From CTSoil-043 sp038214375 (lineage in GTDB: Bacteria > Chloroflexota > Limnocylindria > Limnocylindrales > CSP1-4), in contig JBBQRX010000014.1 of assembly GCA_038214375.1 (NCBI GenBank), positions 1 to 64,000 on the forward strand: 64,000 bases of DNA, in the 5' to 3' direction. Below the pieces are notes generated by a model. That model was not told the origin of the DNA. It did no database searches and was given only the letters and a program-made list of their open reading frames with translations. Position numbers and translations under genes: made by a program. Positions 20,331-28,741 of this stretch are shown here, in pieces; the first letter of the stretch is position 1; each line of letters begins with the position of its first letter.

Positions 20331-20346
20331 TGTTTCACGTGAAACC
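20331..20346 (+). promoter_or_regulatory. parS partition site
   Basis: TGTTTCACGTGAAACC matches the bacterial parS consensus TGTTTCACGTGAAACA at 15 of 16 positions, with an intact central palindrome. It lies in the 394-nt divergent gap between parA and mreD (20095-20488). Apart from this site and the two promoter boxes, that gap shows no gene. ParB from the adjacent gene should bind here. It is the only parS I found in the window. Confidence 0.9.
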
Positions 20347-20411
20347 GAGCGGGAGCTCGACGCCGACCTCTGCCAGCCGGACGTCCGGGTGGGCAAGTTG
20401 TTCCCTCTCGG

Positions 20412-20417
20412 TATACT
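20412..20417 (+). promoter_or_regulatory. -10 box of the mreD-mrdA-rodA operon
   Basis: TATACT lies 71 nt before the mreD ATG and repeats the -10 sequence seen at five other units in this window. The -35 region is weak. Confidence 0.45.
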
Positions 20418-20488
20418 CGGAAGGCAGGTCCGGCGGTTCGAGCGATTGCCGTGCAGTCGGGCTGCCGGTTCACTGAGGAACGACCGCC

Positions 20489-20995
20489 ATGAGCCTGGTT
20501 CTCGCAGCGGTCGGGGCGGCAGTGGCTGCGCTGATCCAGTCATCAATCCTGCCGTTCACCGCCGCCGGTGGCGCGGGGCTCGATCTCGTCCTCGTTCTCG
20601 CCGTCGTCTGGACGATGACGGTGGGCCTCGACGGTGGCCTTGTCTGGGCCTTCCTCGGAGGGCTGATCATCGACGTACTGCTCATGCGGCCGCTCGGCCT
20701 GACCGCGTTCGTGCTCCTTCTCGCCGTCGGCGCCGCGTGGCTCGTCGGCCGGATATCGCCGCGCGCCTTCTATCCGGTCATCGTGGCGACCGTGGCGATC
20801 ACGGCGGGCCTCGCGTCCGTCCTGACCGTCGTGCTCTTCGGTGCGCTTCGTGGGCTCCCACCCGGCGTCGAGCCGCTTTCACAGGTGGTCCCGACCGGCT
20901 TGCTCGCCGGTCTCGTGGCCGCCGTGTTCGCACCCGTCCCGATGATCATTCGCCGCCGACGGTTCGCCGAAGAGACCGAGCGGGTGGACTGGTGA
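20489..20995 (+). CDS. mreD: Rod shape-determining protein MreD
   Basis: Integral membrane protein of 168 residues with about five hydrophobic segments (for example near 5-22, 30-45, 50-80 and 95-115). It belongs to the elongasome with MreB, MreC, PBP2 and RodA. Identification rests on length, topology and position directly before PBP2 and RodA; MreD sequence is poorly conserved. mreC, usually directly before mreD, is absent here, and mreB lies 21 kb away. The stop overlaps the GTG of mrdA (GTGA). Confidence 0.8.
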   Translation: MSLVLAAVGAAVAALIQSSILPFTAAGGAGLDLVLVLAVVWTMTVGLDGGLVWAFLGGLIIDVLLMRPLGLTAFVLLLAVGAAWLVGRISPRAFYPVIVATVAITAGLASVLTVVLFGALRGLPPGVEPLSQVVPTGLLAGLVAAVFAPVPMIIRRRRFAEETERVDW

Positions 20996-22929
20996 GCGTT
21001 CTCCAGACCCCCGCGACGCACGAGCGACGCCCAGCCCGGTTCGTCGCCTTTGCCCTCGTGGCAGTCCTCGCCTTGGGTGGGTTGACCACGCGCCTCTTCG
21101 CGATGCAGCTCGCCGCGGCTCCGGCGCCGGCTCAGGCCCCGGCGGTCGTCCTGCCCGTCGCCGAGGCGGGCCGCCAGATCGTGACCGAGCCAGTTCCATC
21201 GACGAGGGGGCTCATCTACGACCGAAGCAAGCATCTCCTCGTCGAGAACGTTCCGACCTTCACGGTATCGGTTCGACCGGCCGACCTGCCGTTGAGCCAG
21301 CAGCCCGAGGTGATCGGGAGGCTCGCAGGATTGCTCGACCTCGCGGCGACCACGATCACGGAGACACTCGACGGGGCAATCGGCTCCCGGTTTGATCCGG
21401 TGGCGATCGCGCACGACGTTCCCGAGCAGACGGCCCGCCTGATCTCCGAGGACAGCCTGACGCTCCCCGGCGTCGAGGTGACGGTCGAGGCGCGGCGTGA
21501 CTACCTCGATGGGCCGCTGTTCACCCAGCTGATCGGCTGGACGGGACCGATCGACGCGGCCAGCTACGCGTCGCTCAAGCGCCAGGGCTACCTCCCCGAC
21601 GACCGGATCGGGAAAGCCGGAGTGGAATCGACCTACGAATCGGCGCTCCGCGGCGCCTACGGGGTTCGGGAGGTCGAGAAGGACGGCACTGGACGCACGC
21701 TCCGCGTGCTCTCCACGACCACGCCTCCGCAGGCCGGCGACTCGCTGGTCCTGACGATCGACGCGAAGGAGCAGCGCCTGGCGCAGCAGGCGCTCGACTG
21801 GGGCCTCAAGAAGGCCGGCGTGCGGCGGGGTGCGATCGTCGTGATGAATCCGCAGACGGGCGAGGTCCTCGCCATGGTCAGCGAGCCCACGTATGACGCC
21901 AACCTCTTCTCCCGAGGGATCACGACGGCCGCGTTCCAGAAGCTCCTTGCGGACAAGGATCTGCCGCTCATGAACCACGCGATCGGTGACATCCAGCCGC
22001 CCGGATCGACGTACAAGCTGGTCACCGGCTCCGGAGTGCTCGCTGACAGGAAGCTCGGCCTGACCGAGACCGTGCTGAGCAAGCCCTACGTCCAGCTTGG
22101 GTCCACGCTCTTCTGGGAGTGGAATCGAGCCGGTTGGGGACCCCTCGACATCAAGGACGGGTTCGCCCACTCCAGCGACACTTTCTTCTACCAGCTCTCG
22201 GAGCGACTCGGAATTGCCCGACTCGCGTTCTGGGCTCGTCAGTACGGGTTCGGCTCGACGACCGGGATCGACCTTCCGGCCGAGGCAGGCGGCCTCGTGC
22301 CCTCGGATCCGTGGAAGCTCGACACGTTCGGCCAGACGATCTTCCCGGGTGAGGTGCTCCAGGCCGGGATCGGTCAGGGCTACGACCTCGCCACACCGCT
22401 CCAGGTGGCCAACGCGTATGCCGCGATGGCGAACGGCGGCACGCTCTACCAGCCCCAGGTCGTGCGCGAGATCGTGAGCCCGGATGGCGCGGTGATTCGG
22501 CCGTTCACGCCGAAGGTGGTCCGAAAGATCGCCGCGCCGAGCTGGGTCTTCACGACGATGCGCGAGGCGGCACGCCGCGTGGTCACGAGCCGGCACACCT
22601 ACAACCTCGTCGACCTCCCGATCGTCGTCGCCGGGAAAACCGGTACGGCCGAGTTCGGCCTGCGCGACAAGAACGGCGTGCTTCCCTACCACAACTGGTT
22701 TGCCGGCTTCACACCGAAGAAGGCCTGGACGAAGGACAACCCGACGGGCGACGTCTCGAAGCCGGACTCGCAGCTCGCGTTCGCGGTCTTCATCTACAAC
22801 GCCGGCACGCTCGGCAACACGGCGACCGAGGTCGCCAAGTACTACCTGCAGCTCCACTACGGGATCACCAAGGATTACCGGCTGCCGCAGCTCGTCGTCC
22901 GCTCCAACTTCTACGAGGGCGGCCGCTGA
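20992..22929 (+). CDS. mrdA: Penicillin-binding protein 2 (peptidoglycan transpeptidase)
   Basis: Elongation-specific DD-transpeptidase of 645 residues with one N-terminal membrane helix (about 16-38). The catalytic SxxK is S339-T-Y-K342 in PPGSTYKL, the second motif is S394-S-D396 and KTG is at 549-551. The pedestal segment STRGLIYDR (70-78) is typical of class B PBPs. The start is GTG at 20992, overlapping the mreD stop; the next gene rodA starts within its stop (TGATG), so mreD-mrdA-rodA is a tightly coupled elongasome operon. Confidence 0.95.
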   Translation: MSVLQTPATHERRPARFVAFALVAVLALGGLTTRLFAMQLAAAPAPAQAPAVVLPVAEAGRQIVTEPVPSTRGLIYDRSKHLLVENVPTFTVSVRPADLPLSQQPEVIGRLAGLLDLAATTITETLDGAIGSRFDPVAIAHDVPEQTARLISEDSLTLPGVEVTVEARRDYLDGPLFTQLIGWTGPIDAASYASLKRQGYLPDDRIGKAGVESTYESALRGAYGVREVEKDGTGRTLRVLSTTTPPQAGDSLVLTIDAKEQRLAQQALDWGLKKAGVRRGAIVVMNPQTGEVLAMVSEPTYDANLFSRGITTAAFQKLLADKDLPLMNHAIGDIQPPGSTYKLVTGSGVLADRKLGLTETVLSKPYVQLGSTLFWEWNRAGWGPLDIKDGFAHSSDTFFYQLSERLGIARLAFWARQYGFGSTTGIDLPAEAGGLVPSDPWKLDTFGQTIFPGEVLQAGIGQGYDLATPLQVANAYAAMANGGTLYQPQVVREIVSPDGAVIRPFTPKVVRKIAAPSWVFTTMREAARRVVTSRHTYNLVDLPIVVAGKTGTAEFGLRDKNGVLPYHNWFAGFTPKKAWTKDNPTGDVSKPDSQLAFAVFIYNAGTLGNTATEVAKYYLQLHYGITKDYRLPQLVVRSNFYEGGR

Positions 22930-24092
22930 TGGGTGTCCTCCGCGTCGAGCGCGACGCCCCCACCGGGCTCGCCGCCCGCGTCGGCGGGGTTGCGTGGCGC
23001 GACTTCGACGTGCAGCTCTTCGTCTACGCGGTGCTGCTCGCCACGCTCGGGCTCACCATGGCCTACAGCAACACCGCCGCCCAGCTCGCCGGCGAGGCGT
23101 CGCAGGGCGGGACCACGTTCGTCCGCGGCGTGGTGTGGGCCGTGGTGGCGCTCGTCGCCTTCGCCGCGGCCATGGCGTTCGACTACACGTGGCTGAAGGC
23201 GTTCTCGTGGCCCATCTACGTCATGAATCTCGCGCTCCTGGTTGCCTCCCTCGCCCTTGGCAGCTCCGACGCGGTCTCGGCCCGCTGGGTTTCGATCTTC
23301 GGGCTCCAGTTCCAGTTCAGCGAGATTGCCAAGATCCTCATGATCGTCGTGCTCGCGCGGTACCTTGCGGACCGCGACCGGCGCCTGGATTCGCTGGCGG
23401 CGATCGTCGGCGCGTGCCTCGTCGTAATCCCTCCCTGGGTTCTCGTGCTGCTCCAGCCGGACCTCGGGACGTCGCTCGTGTTCATCGCCGTCCTTGTCGG
23501 GATGCTGTTCATGGCGGGCGCCAGCCTGCGCTGGCTCGGAGCGCTGGCCGTCGCGACCCTCGCAGCGCTGCCGCTGGTCTGGACGTATGTGCTGCACGAC
23601 TACCAGAAGGAGCGCCTGACGAGCTTTCTCGACCCGGCGAAGGACCCCCTCGGCGCCGGCTTCCAGCTGCTCACGGCGCAGAAGGCCGTGAGCTCCGGCG
23701 GGCTGCTCGGCGCAGGCCTGACGAACGGCGCCCAGAGCCAGTCGAACCTGCTCCCGGTCCAGGCAACCGACTTCGTCTTCGCCGTCCTCGCGGAGGAGCT
23801 CGGGTTCATCGGCTGCGTCGTCGTCTTCCTGCTCTTTGCAGCCCTGCTGTGGCGGATTCTCACCATCGCCTGGCGCTCGCGCGACCCGTTCGGGCTGATG
23901 TTCGGGGCGGGGGTCGCCTCGATGATCCTGTTCCAGATCGTGGTCAACGTCGGGATGGTGCTGGGCATGATGCCGATCACCGGCATCCCGCTCCCGTTCA
24001 TCACGCACGGCGGCGCATCGCTCGTCAGCATCGCGATCGGGCTCGGGATCCTCCAGAGCATCGCCATGCGCCAGCAGCGCGCCGAGTGGTGA
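22929..24092 (+). CDS. rodA: Peptidoglycan polymerase RodA (SEDS family)
   Basis: Polytopic SEDS glycosyltransferase of 387 residues that polymerises lipid II together with PBP2. Around ten membrane helices are visible. Family hallmarks are FSEIAKILMIVVLARYL, LLQPDLGTSLVF, the large extracytoplasmic loop AQKAVSSGGLLGAGLTNG, QSNLLPVQATDFVFAVLAEELGF and the end MMPITGIPLPFITHGGASL. The last motif has ITHGG where most family members have SYGG. The TGATG overlap with mrdA indicates coupling. Confidence 0.95.
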   Translation: MGVLRVERDAPTGLAARVGGVAWRDFDVQLFVYAVLLATLGLTMAYSNTAAQLAGEASQGGTTFVRGVVWAVVALVAFAAAMAFDYTWLKAFSWPIYVMNLALLVASLALGSSDAVSARWVSIFGLQFQFSEIAKILMIVVLARYLADRDRRLDSLAAIVGACLVVIPPWVLVLLQPDLGTSLVFIAVLVGMLFMAGASLRWLGALAVATLAALPLVWTYVLHDYQKERLTSFLDPAKDPLGAGFQLLTAQKAVSSGGLLGAGLTNGAQSQSNLLPVQATDFVFAVLAEELGFIGCVVVFLLFAALLWRILTIAWRSRDPFGLMFGAGVASMILFQIVVNVGMVLGMMPITGIPLPFITHGGASLVSIAIGLGILQSIAMRQQRAEW

Positions 24093-24192
24093 CGCGCCAC
24101 GGGGGCTGCCCGGCAGTCCCGACCGATTCGCCCGAGGACGTGGATCGACGCGCAGTTCGACGGCACCCGCCGGCCAGATTGCGCCCCCGGCC

Positions 24193-25098
24193 GTGACCCA
24201 GGGGAACCCGGCCGCGCCGCCGTCGGGTGGACTGCCCGACGCGCCAACGCCGGGTGGGCGTCCCGGGCCACCCACGGGCACGTCGGGTGGAATGCCCGGC
24301 GCGCCCGCGCCGCCGCCGGGTGGACTGCCCGGCGCCGCGCCAACGAATCCGCCGGCGGTCGGACCCTCGAGCGCCCGGCCGGGCGCGCGGCCCCCGAACC
24401 TGCCGCGCCAGCGCTGGCGACTCTGGCTGCGCTTGCCGGCGGTGCACGTGCCGGGCGAGCTCCCCGCCGGCGCAGGTGCGTGGGCGACCCTGCTCGAGCG
24501 GGGCGGGTTGCCACTCGCCGGCGAGCCCGGGCGCGGCCGCGTCGTGCCGGCTGCGCAGCTCCCGCTGGGCTTCCTCGGGGAACGCGAGATCCTCGACGTG
24601 ATGCTCTCCGTGCGACTCTCGCTCGTCGACGTGCGCGAGCGAGTCCAGGCCGCGCTCCCCGCCTCGGTCGAGCTCGTCGATCTCCACGACGTCTGGGTCG
24701 GCGCGCCATCCGTGCCGGCGGCGCTGATCGCGGCGGACTACCGGGTCGAGATCGCCGGGGCCCCGGTGCCGCAGCTCCGGGTTGCGGCCGAGGCGCTCCT
24801 CGGGGCCGCGGAGCTGCCCCACGAACGGCGCCGCGAGAAGAAGACCCAGGCCTTCGACCTGCGGCCGCTCATCGTCTCGATCTCGGTAACCGCTGTCATC
24901 CCGCCCGCCGGCGCGGCGGCGAGCGACAGTCCCTCGGCCCACCTGCGGGTCCGCCTCCGCCACCGCCCGGATGCGGTGGGGCGACCCGAGGACGTCATCG
25001 CGGCGCTCGGCGCCCCGCCGGCACCACCGCTCGGCGGCGAGATTCGCGTGCTCGGGATCGCCCGCGAGCGGCTGGTGCTCCGAGGTGACGGAGCCTGA
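24193..25098 (+). CDS. DUF2344 protein (TIGR03936 type), orphan
   Basis: Protein of 301 residues. The first 72 residues are a Pro/Gly-rich tail with repeated GGLP-x-AP units. From about residue 73 it matches DUF2344: QRWRLWLRLPAVHVPGEL, LLERGGLPLAGEPGRGRVVPAAQLPLGFLGEREILDV, then RERVQAALPASVELVDLHDV. In many Gram-positive genomes this domain is fused to or encoded beside a radical-SAM protein just upstream of rplU-rpmA. Here it keeps that place before rplU, but no radical-SAM partner is in the window. Residues normally reading SxGFxPxP are changed to AGEPGRGR. Function unknown. Confidence 0.75.
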   Translation: MTQGNPAAPPSGGLPDAPTPGGRPGPPTGTSGGMPGAPAPPPGGLPGAAPTNPPAVGPSSARPGARPPNLPRQRWRLWLRLPAVHVPGELPAGAGAWATLLERGGLPLAGEPGRGRVVPAAQLPLGFLGEREILDVMLSVRLSLVDVRERVQAALPASVELVDLHDVWVGAPSVPAALIAADYRVEIAGAPVPQLRVAAEALLGAAELPHERRREKKTQAFDLRPLIVSISVTAVIPPAGAAASDSPSAHLRVRLRHRPDAVGRPEDVIAALGAPPAPPLGGEIRVLGIARERLVLRGDGA

Positions 25099-25160
25099 GG
25101 TCCGGCGCCAACTCGGGTCGACGGCTCATCGATCGCGCGGTCGTGGCGGTCGCCGGCCGT

Positions 25161-25189
25161 TTGACCTGAGCGGCGGACGGCCGTACACT
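25161..25189 (+). promoter_or_regulatory. Promoter of rplU-rpmA
   Basis: TTGACC (25161-25166) and TACACT (25184-25189) are separated by exactly 17 nt, the best sigma-70-type match in the window. The leader to rplU is about 80 nt, long enough for the autogenous control common in ribosomal protein operons; I see no clear conserved structure in it. Confidence 0.7.
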
Positions 25190-25277
25190 CCCCATTCGCG
25201 CCCGAGTCCACCGGGCGATCCGTTTGCGCCCACCACAGGCCGGCACGTCGCGCCCGCCGAGCACCACCCGGAGACCC

Positions 25278-25904
25278 ATGTACGCAGTCATCGAGACCGG
25301 CGGGAAGCAGTATCACGTCGAAGTCGGAACCGAGCTCGCGGTCGAGCTCCTCGACGTCGAGCCCGGCCAGGAGATCACCCTCGACCGCGTCCTGCTGGTC
25401 GCGGACGGGGACGAGGCCGCGATCGGCCGACCTCTCGTCGAGGGGGCCGTCGTCAGCGCCACGGTCCTGCGGGCCGACCGCGCCGACAAGGTGATCTCGT
25501 TCAAATACAAGCCGAAGGCCCGACGCCGCGTGAAGAAGGGCCATCGCCAGGAGCAGACGATCCTGCGAGTCACGGACGTCATGCTCAACGGCAAGAGCGC
25601 CGCAGAGACCGAGCGGGTCGCCGAGGAGGCTCGGAAGACCGAGCGCCAGCGACTCGCCGAGGCTGCTGCCACGCAGGCAACCGCCGACGCGGCCCTCGCG
25701 GCGAGCCTGGCCTCCAAGGCTGCCGCGGCCGAGGCAGCCGCTGCCCCCGCCGACGCGACGAAGAAGCCGGCCCGCGCCCCGACCCCGAAGGCCACGTCGC
25801 CCGCCGCGGACAAGGCAAAGCCCGGAGCCGCGAAGGCGAAGCCCGCAGCGACGAAGGCGAAGCCCGCAGCCAAGCGCCCCGGCGCCGCGAAGAAGGAAGA
25901 CTGA
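25278..25904 (+). CDS. rplU: 50S ribosomal protein L21 with long Lys/Ala tail
   Basis: Residues 1-103 are a normal L21 (MYAVIETGGKQYHVEVGTEL to KKGHRQEQTILRVTDV). A further 105 residues follow: a helical Glu/Arg/Ala-rich stretch, then a histone H1-like tail with repeated AKAKPAA/TKAKPAA units. Total 208 residues against about 103 in most bacteria. The tail is highly basic and probably disordered; it may bind rRNA or DNA, which is inference. rpmA follows 3 nt after the stop. Confidence 0.95.
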   Translation: MYAVIETGGKQYHVEVGTELAVELLDVEPGQEITLDRVLLVADGDEAAIGRPLVEGAVVSATVLRADRADKVISFKYKPKARRRVKKGHRQEQTILRVTDVMLNGKSAAETERVAEEARKTERQRLAEAAATQATADAALAASLASKAAAAEAAAAPADATKKPARAPTPKATSPAADKAKPGAAKAKPAATKAKPAAKRPGAAKKED

Positions 25905-25907
25905 TCG

Positions 25908-26210
25908 ATGGCCCACAAGAAAGCAGGCTCGAGCTCGAAGAACGGCCGCGACTCGGTCGGCCAGCGACTGGGCGTGAAGGTCGGTGACGGCCAGCTCGTG
26001 CCCGCCGGCTCGATCATCGTCCGCCAGCGGGGAATGACCTTCATCGCCGGCACCGGAACCGGCCTTGGTCGCGACTACACCGTCTTTGCGACGGTCGAGG
26101 GTCGCGTCCGCTTCGAGCACCAGACTCGACACAAGAAGCGCATCCGCGTCGAGCCCGTCACCGAGGCAGCCCCGGCTGTCGAGGCCGAGCCCGCCGTCGC
26201 CGGCGCCTGA
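25908..26210 (+). CDS. rpmA: 50S ribosomal protein L27
   Basis: Large-subunit protein whose N-terminus reaches the peptidyl transferase centre. MAHKKAGSSSKNGRDSVGQRLGVKVGDGQLV is canonical, and the start shows no Firmicutes-style cleaved presequence. The core ends near residue 84; an acidic Ala/Glu/Pro tail of about 16 residues (EPVTEAAPAVEAEPAVAGA) follows, giving 100 residues. It forms an operon with rplU. Confidence 0.97.
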   Translation: MAHKKAGSSSKNGRDSVGQRLGVKVGDGQLVPAGSIIVRQRGMTFIAGTGTGLGRDYTVFATVEGRVRFEHQTRHKKRIRVEPVTEAAPAVEAEPAVAGA

Positions 26211-26250
26211 CCCCGGCACGAATCCCAGCCACACCGCCCCCGGAGACCCG

Positions 26251-26466
26251 ATGAAGCCGAACATCCACCCCAAGTACCACGCCTCGAAGGTGCACTGCGC
26301 CACCTGCGGCACCGAGTTCCTCGTCGGGTCCACCCGCCCCGAGCTTCGCGTCGACGTCTGCGGCAACTGCCATCCGTTCTACACGGGCAAGCAGATGATC
26401 ATGGACACGGCCGGCCAGGTCGAGCGGTTCCAGAAGCGCCTCGAGCGCGCCGCGACGGGCCGCTGA
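26251..26466 (+). CDS. rpmE: 50S ribosomal protein L31, zinc form
   Basis: Protein of 71 residues from the ATG at 26251. The zinc ligands are C16 and C19 (CATC) and C37 and C40 (CGNC), so this is the C+ zinc-binding type. HPFYTGKQMIMDTAGQVERFQKR is the conserved end. It lies 40 nt after rpmA and is likely part of the same transcript, which appears to end at the hairpin at 26486-26509. Confidence 0.97.
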   Translation: MKPNIHPKYHASKVHCATCGTEFLVGSTRPELRVDVCGNCHPFYTGKQMIMDTAGQVERFQKRLERAATGR

Positions 26467-26485
26467 CGGCTGGGTCGCATACGCC

Positions 26486-26509
26486 ACGGCGGGCCGCCCG
26501 GCCCGCCGT
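26486..26509 (+). terminator. Hairpin after rpmE, possible terminator
   Basis: Perfect 10-bp GC stem (ACGGCGGGCC and GGCCCGCCGT) with a 4-nt loop, 19 nt after the rpmE stop. Only a weak T-containing stretch (CGTGATT) follows, so termination may be partial or factor-assisted. Confidence 0.5.
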
Positions 26510-26536
26510 CGTGATTCCCGGCCGGTAGCGTTGCCC

Positions 26537-27631
26537 ATGGCTCGTTTCTCGTACGGTGGCCAGGCCCTCATCGAGGGCGTCCTGATGCGCGGTCGCGACG
26601 TGGTCGCCGTGGCGCTGCGGCACCCGGACGGACGCATCGTGTGGGCCGACGAGAAGCTCGCAGTCGGGTTCCGCGCCACGCGTTGGGCGCGGCTCCCGTT
26701 CGTCCGCGGCCTCGTCGTCCTCTACGAGACGCTCGTCGTCGGGACACGATGGCTCGTTCGATCCGCCGGCGTCGCGGCGGTCGAGGGCCTTGCGCCTGCA
26801 GCGGCGCCGGTCCCGCTGCCTCCCGTGGTCGCCGATCCGCGCGAGGCGCTGGGCCCGGATGTCTCGCCGGATATGTCGCCTGTCGCCTCGCCGGTCGTCC
26901 TGCCGGCTCCCCCGGCTCCCCCGGCGCCTGCCGCCGACAGTGCGGAACTGGGGAAGGGCGCCGTCGCGCTCATGCTCGGCCTGACCCTGGTCTTCGGAGT
27001 CGGTCTCTTCTTCTTCGTGCCGCTCCTCCTCGCGAAGGCGATCGCCGGCGGCCAGAGCGGCCCCGTGGAGCGCGCCGTCGAGGGCGTCATCCAGGTGGTG
27101 ATCTTCCTCGGCTACCTCTCGCTGATCGGGCGGACGTCGGACGTCCGGCGGACCTTCCAATACCACGGCGCAGAGCACATGTCGATCCACGCCCTCGAGG
27201 CGGGAGACCCGCTGACGGTCGAGGCGATCCGCAAGTACCCGACCGCCCATCCGCGCTGCGGAACCGAGTTCCTGGTCGTCGTGATCCTCGTCTCGATCGT
27301 CGTCTTCAGCCTGGTCGGACGCCAGGAGATCCCGATCATGGTCGCCAGCCGGATCGTGCTCATCCCGGTGATCGCCGGGATCAGCTACGAGCTGCTCCGG
27401 TTCGGGGCGCGCCACCGTGCCAGCCGGCTCGTCCGCTGGCTCTTCCAGCCCGGGATCTGGGTCCAGAAGATCACCACCAAGCAGCCCACCGACGACATGC
27501 TCGAAGTCGCAATCGTCAGCCTCGAGCAGGCCCTGCTCGCCGACGGCGAGGCCCTGCCCGAGGGCTCCGGGCGAATCGGGCGCAGCCCGCTGGCCCTGTC
27601 TGCCGAGGCGCGACCGGCCACTGGGGCCTGA
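26537..27631 (+). CDS. DUF1385 membrane protein
   Basis: Protein of 364 residues. The family opening ARFSYGGQALIEGVLMRG is followed by RLPFVRGLVVLYETL, membrane helices near 145-170, 180-205, 250-275 and 280-295, and the conserved YHGAEHMSIHALEAG and YPTAHPRCGTEF motifs. A Pro/Ala/Val-rich insertion of about 45 residues separates the first part from the membrane core. DUF1385 genes commonly sit next to rpmE and prfA, as here. The biochemical role is not known; a metal-linked enzyme has been suggested because of the His/Glu/Cys motifs. TTG at 26531 is an alternative start. Confidence 0.85.
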   Translation: MARFSYGGQALIEGVLMRGRDVVAVALRHPDGRIVWADEKLAVGFRATRWARLPFVRGLVVLYETLVVGTRWLVRSAGVAAVEGLAPAAAPVPLPPVVADPREALGPDVSPDMSPVASPVVLPAPPAPPAPAADSAELGKGAVALMLGLTLVFGVGLFFFVPLLLAKAIAGGQSGPVERAVEGVIQVVIFLGYLSLIGRTSDVRRTFQYHGAEHMSIHALEAGDPLTVEAIRKYPTAHPRCGTEFLVVVILVSIVVFSLVGRQEIPIMVASRIVLIPVIAGISYELLRFGARHRASRLVRWLFQPGIWVQKITTKQPTDDMLEVAIVSLEQALLADGEALPEGSGRIGRSPLALSAEARPATGA

Positions 27632-27634
27632 CCG

Positions 27635-28741
27635 ATGGCCGATGGGGTCCTGGATCGGAAGCTTCGGGAGCTCGTCGACCAGTACGAGCACGTCCAGGCG
27701 GAGCTCTCGACCCCCGAAGCGTCCGCGGACATGGACGCGCTCCGGCGGCTCGGCCGGGAGCTCGCGCGGCTCGAGCCCGTGGTCTCGTCGTACCGCCGCC
27801 TGGAGGCGTTGCGCGCGGAGCTGGCCGGCGCCCGCGAGATGCGCGACGCGGAGCACGACGACGCGATGCAGGCCATGGCTCGCGAGGAGATCGACCGGCT
27901 CCAGGCGGCCGAGGCAGCCGAGCTCGAGGGCCTGACCGTCCACCTCCTGCCGCGCGACCCCAACGACGACCGGAACGTGATCCTGGAGATCCGGGCGGGC
28001 GCGGGCGGCGACGAGGCCGCGCTCTTCGCCGGCGACCTGCTTCGGATGTACCTCCGCTACGCGGACCGGCACAGGCTCCGTGCTGAGGTCATGAGCCTCC
28101 ACGAGACGGGCATCGGCGGCGTCAAGGAAGCGGTCGTCGAGATCTTCGGCGAGGGCGCGTTCAGCCGGCTCAAGTTCGAGAGCGGGACCCACCGCGTCCA
28201 GCGCGTGCCCGCCACCGAATCGTCGGGCCGGATCCACACCTCGACCGCGACGGTCGTGGTGCTGCCCGAGGCGGAGGAGGCCGACCTCTCGATCGACGAG
28301 GACCGCGACCTCCGGATCGAGGTCAAGCGCTCGTCGGGCCCCGGCGGCCAGGGCGTCAACACGACCGACTCGGCGGTCCGGATCACCCACCTGCCGAGCG
28401 GCCTGGTCGTGGAGATCCAGGACGAACGGAGCCAGCACAAGAACAAGGCCAAGGCGATGGCGATCCTGCGCGCCCGCCTCCTCGACCGGGAGCAGTCCCG
28501 GCAGCGGGAGGCGGACTCTCTCACGCGCCGCTCGCTGATCGGCGCCGGGGATCGCTCAGACAAGATCCGGACCTACAACTTCGCGCAGGACCGGGTGACC
28601 GATCATCGAATCGGGATGGATCTCTCGAACCTGCCCGGCGTGCTCGACGGGAACCTCGACCGGCTGCTGGAGGCGCTCAGCGCGACCGACCAGGCCGAGC
28701 GTCTGGCCTCCCTGGCCGACGATGGCGAAGGCGGATCCTGA
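27635..28741 (+). CDS. prfA: Peptide chain release factor 1
   Basis: RF1 reads UAG/UAA, 368 residues. The codon-recognition PAT motif is at 192-194 (RVPATESSGRIHTS) and the GGQ that enters the peptidyl transferase centre at 237-239 (SSGPGGQGVNTTDSAVR). The C-terminal RTYNFAQDRVTDHRIG is conserved. The ATG lies 3 nt after the DUF1385 stop. The next gene prmC encodes the methyltransferase for the GGQ glutamine and overlaps the stop codon. Confidence 0.97.
   Translation: MADGVLDRKLRELVDQYEHVQAELSTPEASADMDALRRLGRELARLEPVVSSYRRLEALRAELAGAREMRDAEHDDAMQAMAREEIDRLQAAEAAELEGLTVHLLPRDPNDDRNVILEIRAGAGGDEAALFAGDLLRMYLRYADRHRLRAEVMSLHETGIGGVKEAVVEIFGEGAFSRLKFESGTHRVQRVPATESSGRIHTSTATVVVLPEAEEADLSIDEDRDLRIEVKRSSGPGGQGVNTTDSAVRITHLPSGLVVEIQDERSQHKNKAKAMAILRARLLDREQSRQREADSLTRRSLIGAGDRSDKIRTYNFAQDRVTDHRIGMDLSNLPGVLDGNLDRLLEALSATDQAERLASLADDGEGGS

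Noticed and set aside
20095..20488. Replication origin with DnaA boxes
   Set aside because: No TTATCCACA-like boxes or AT-rich unwinding region were seen; only parS and promoter elements.
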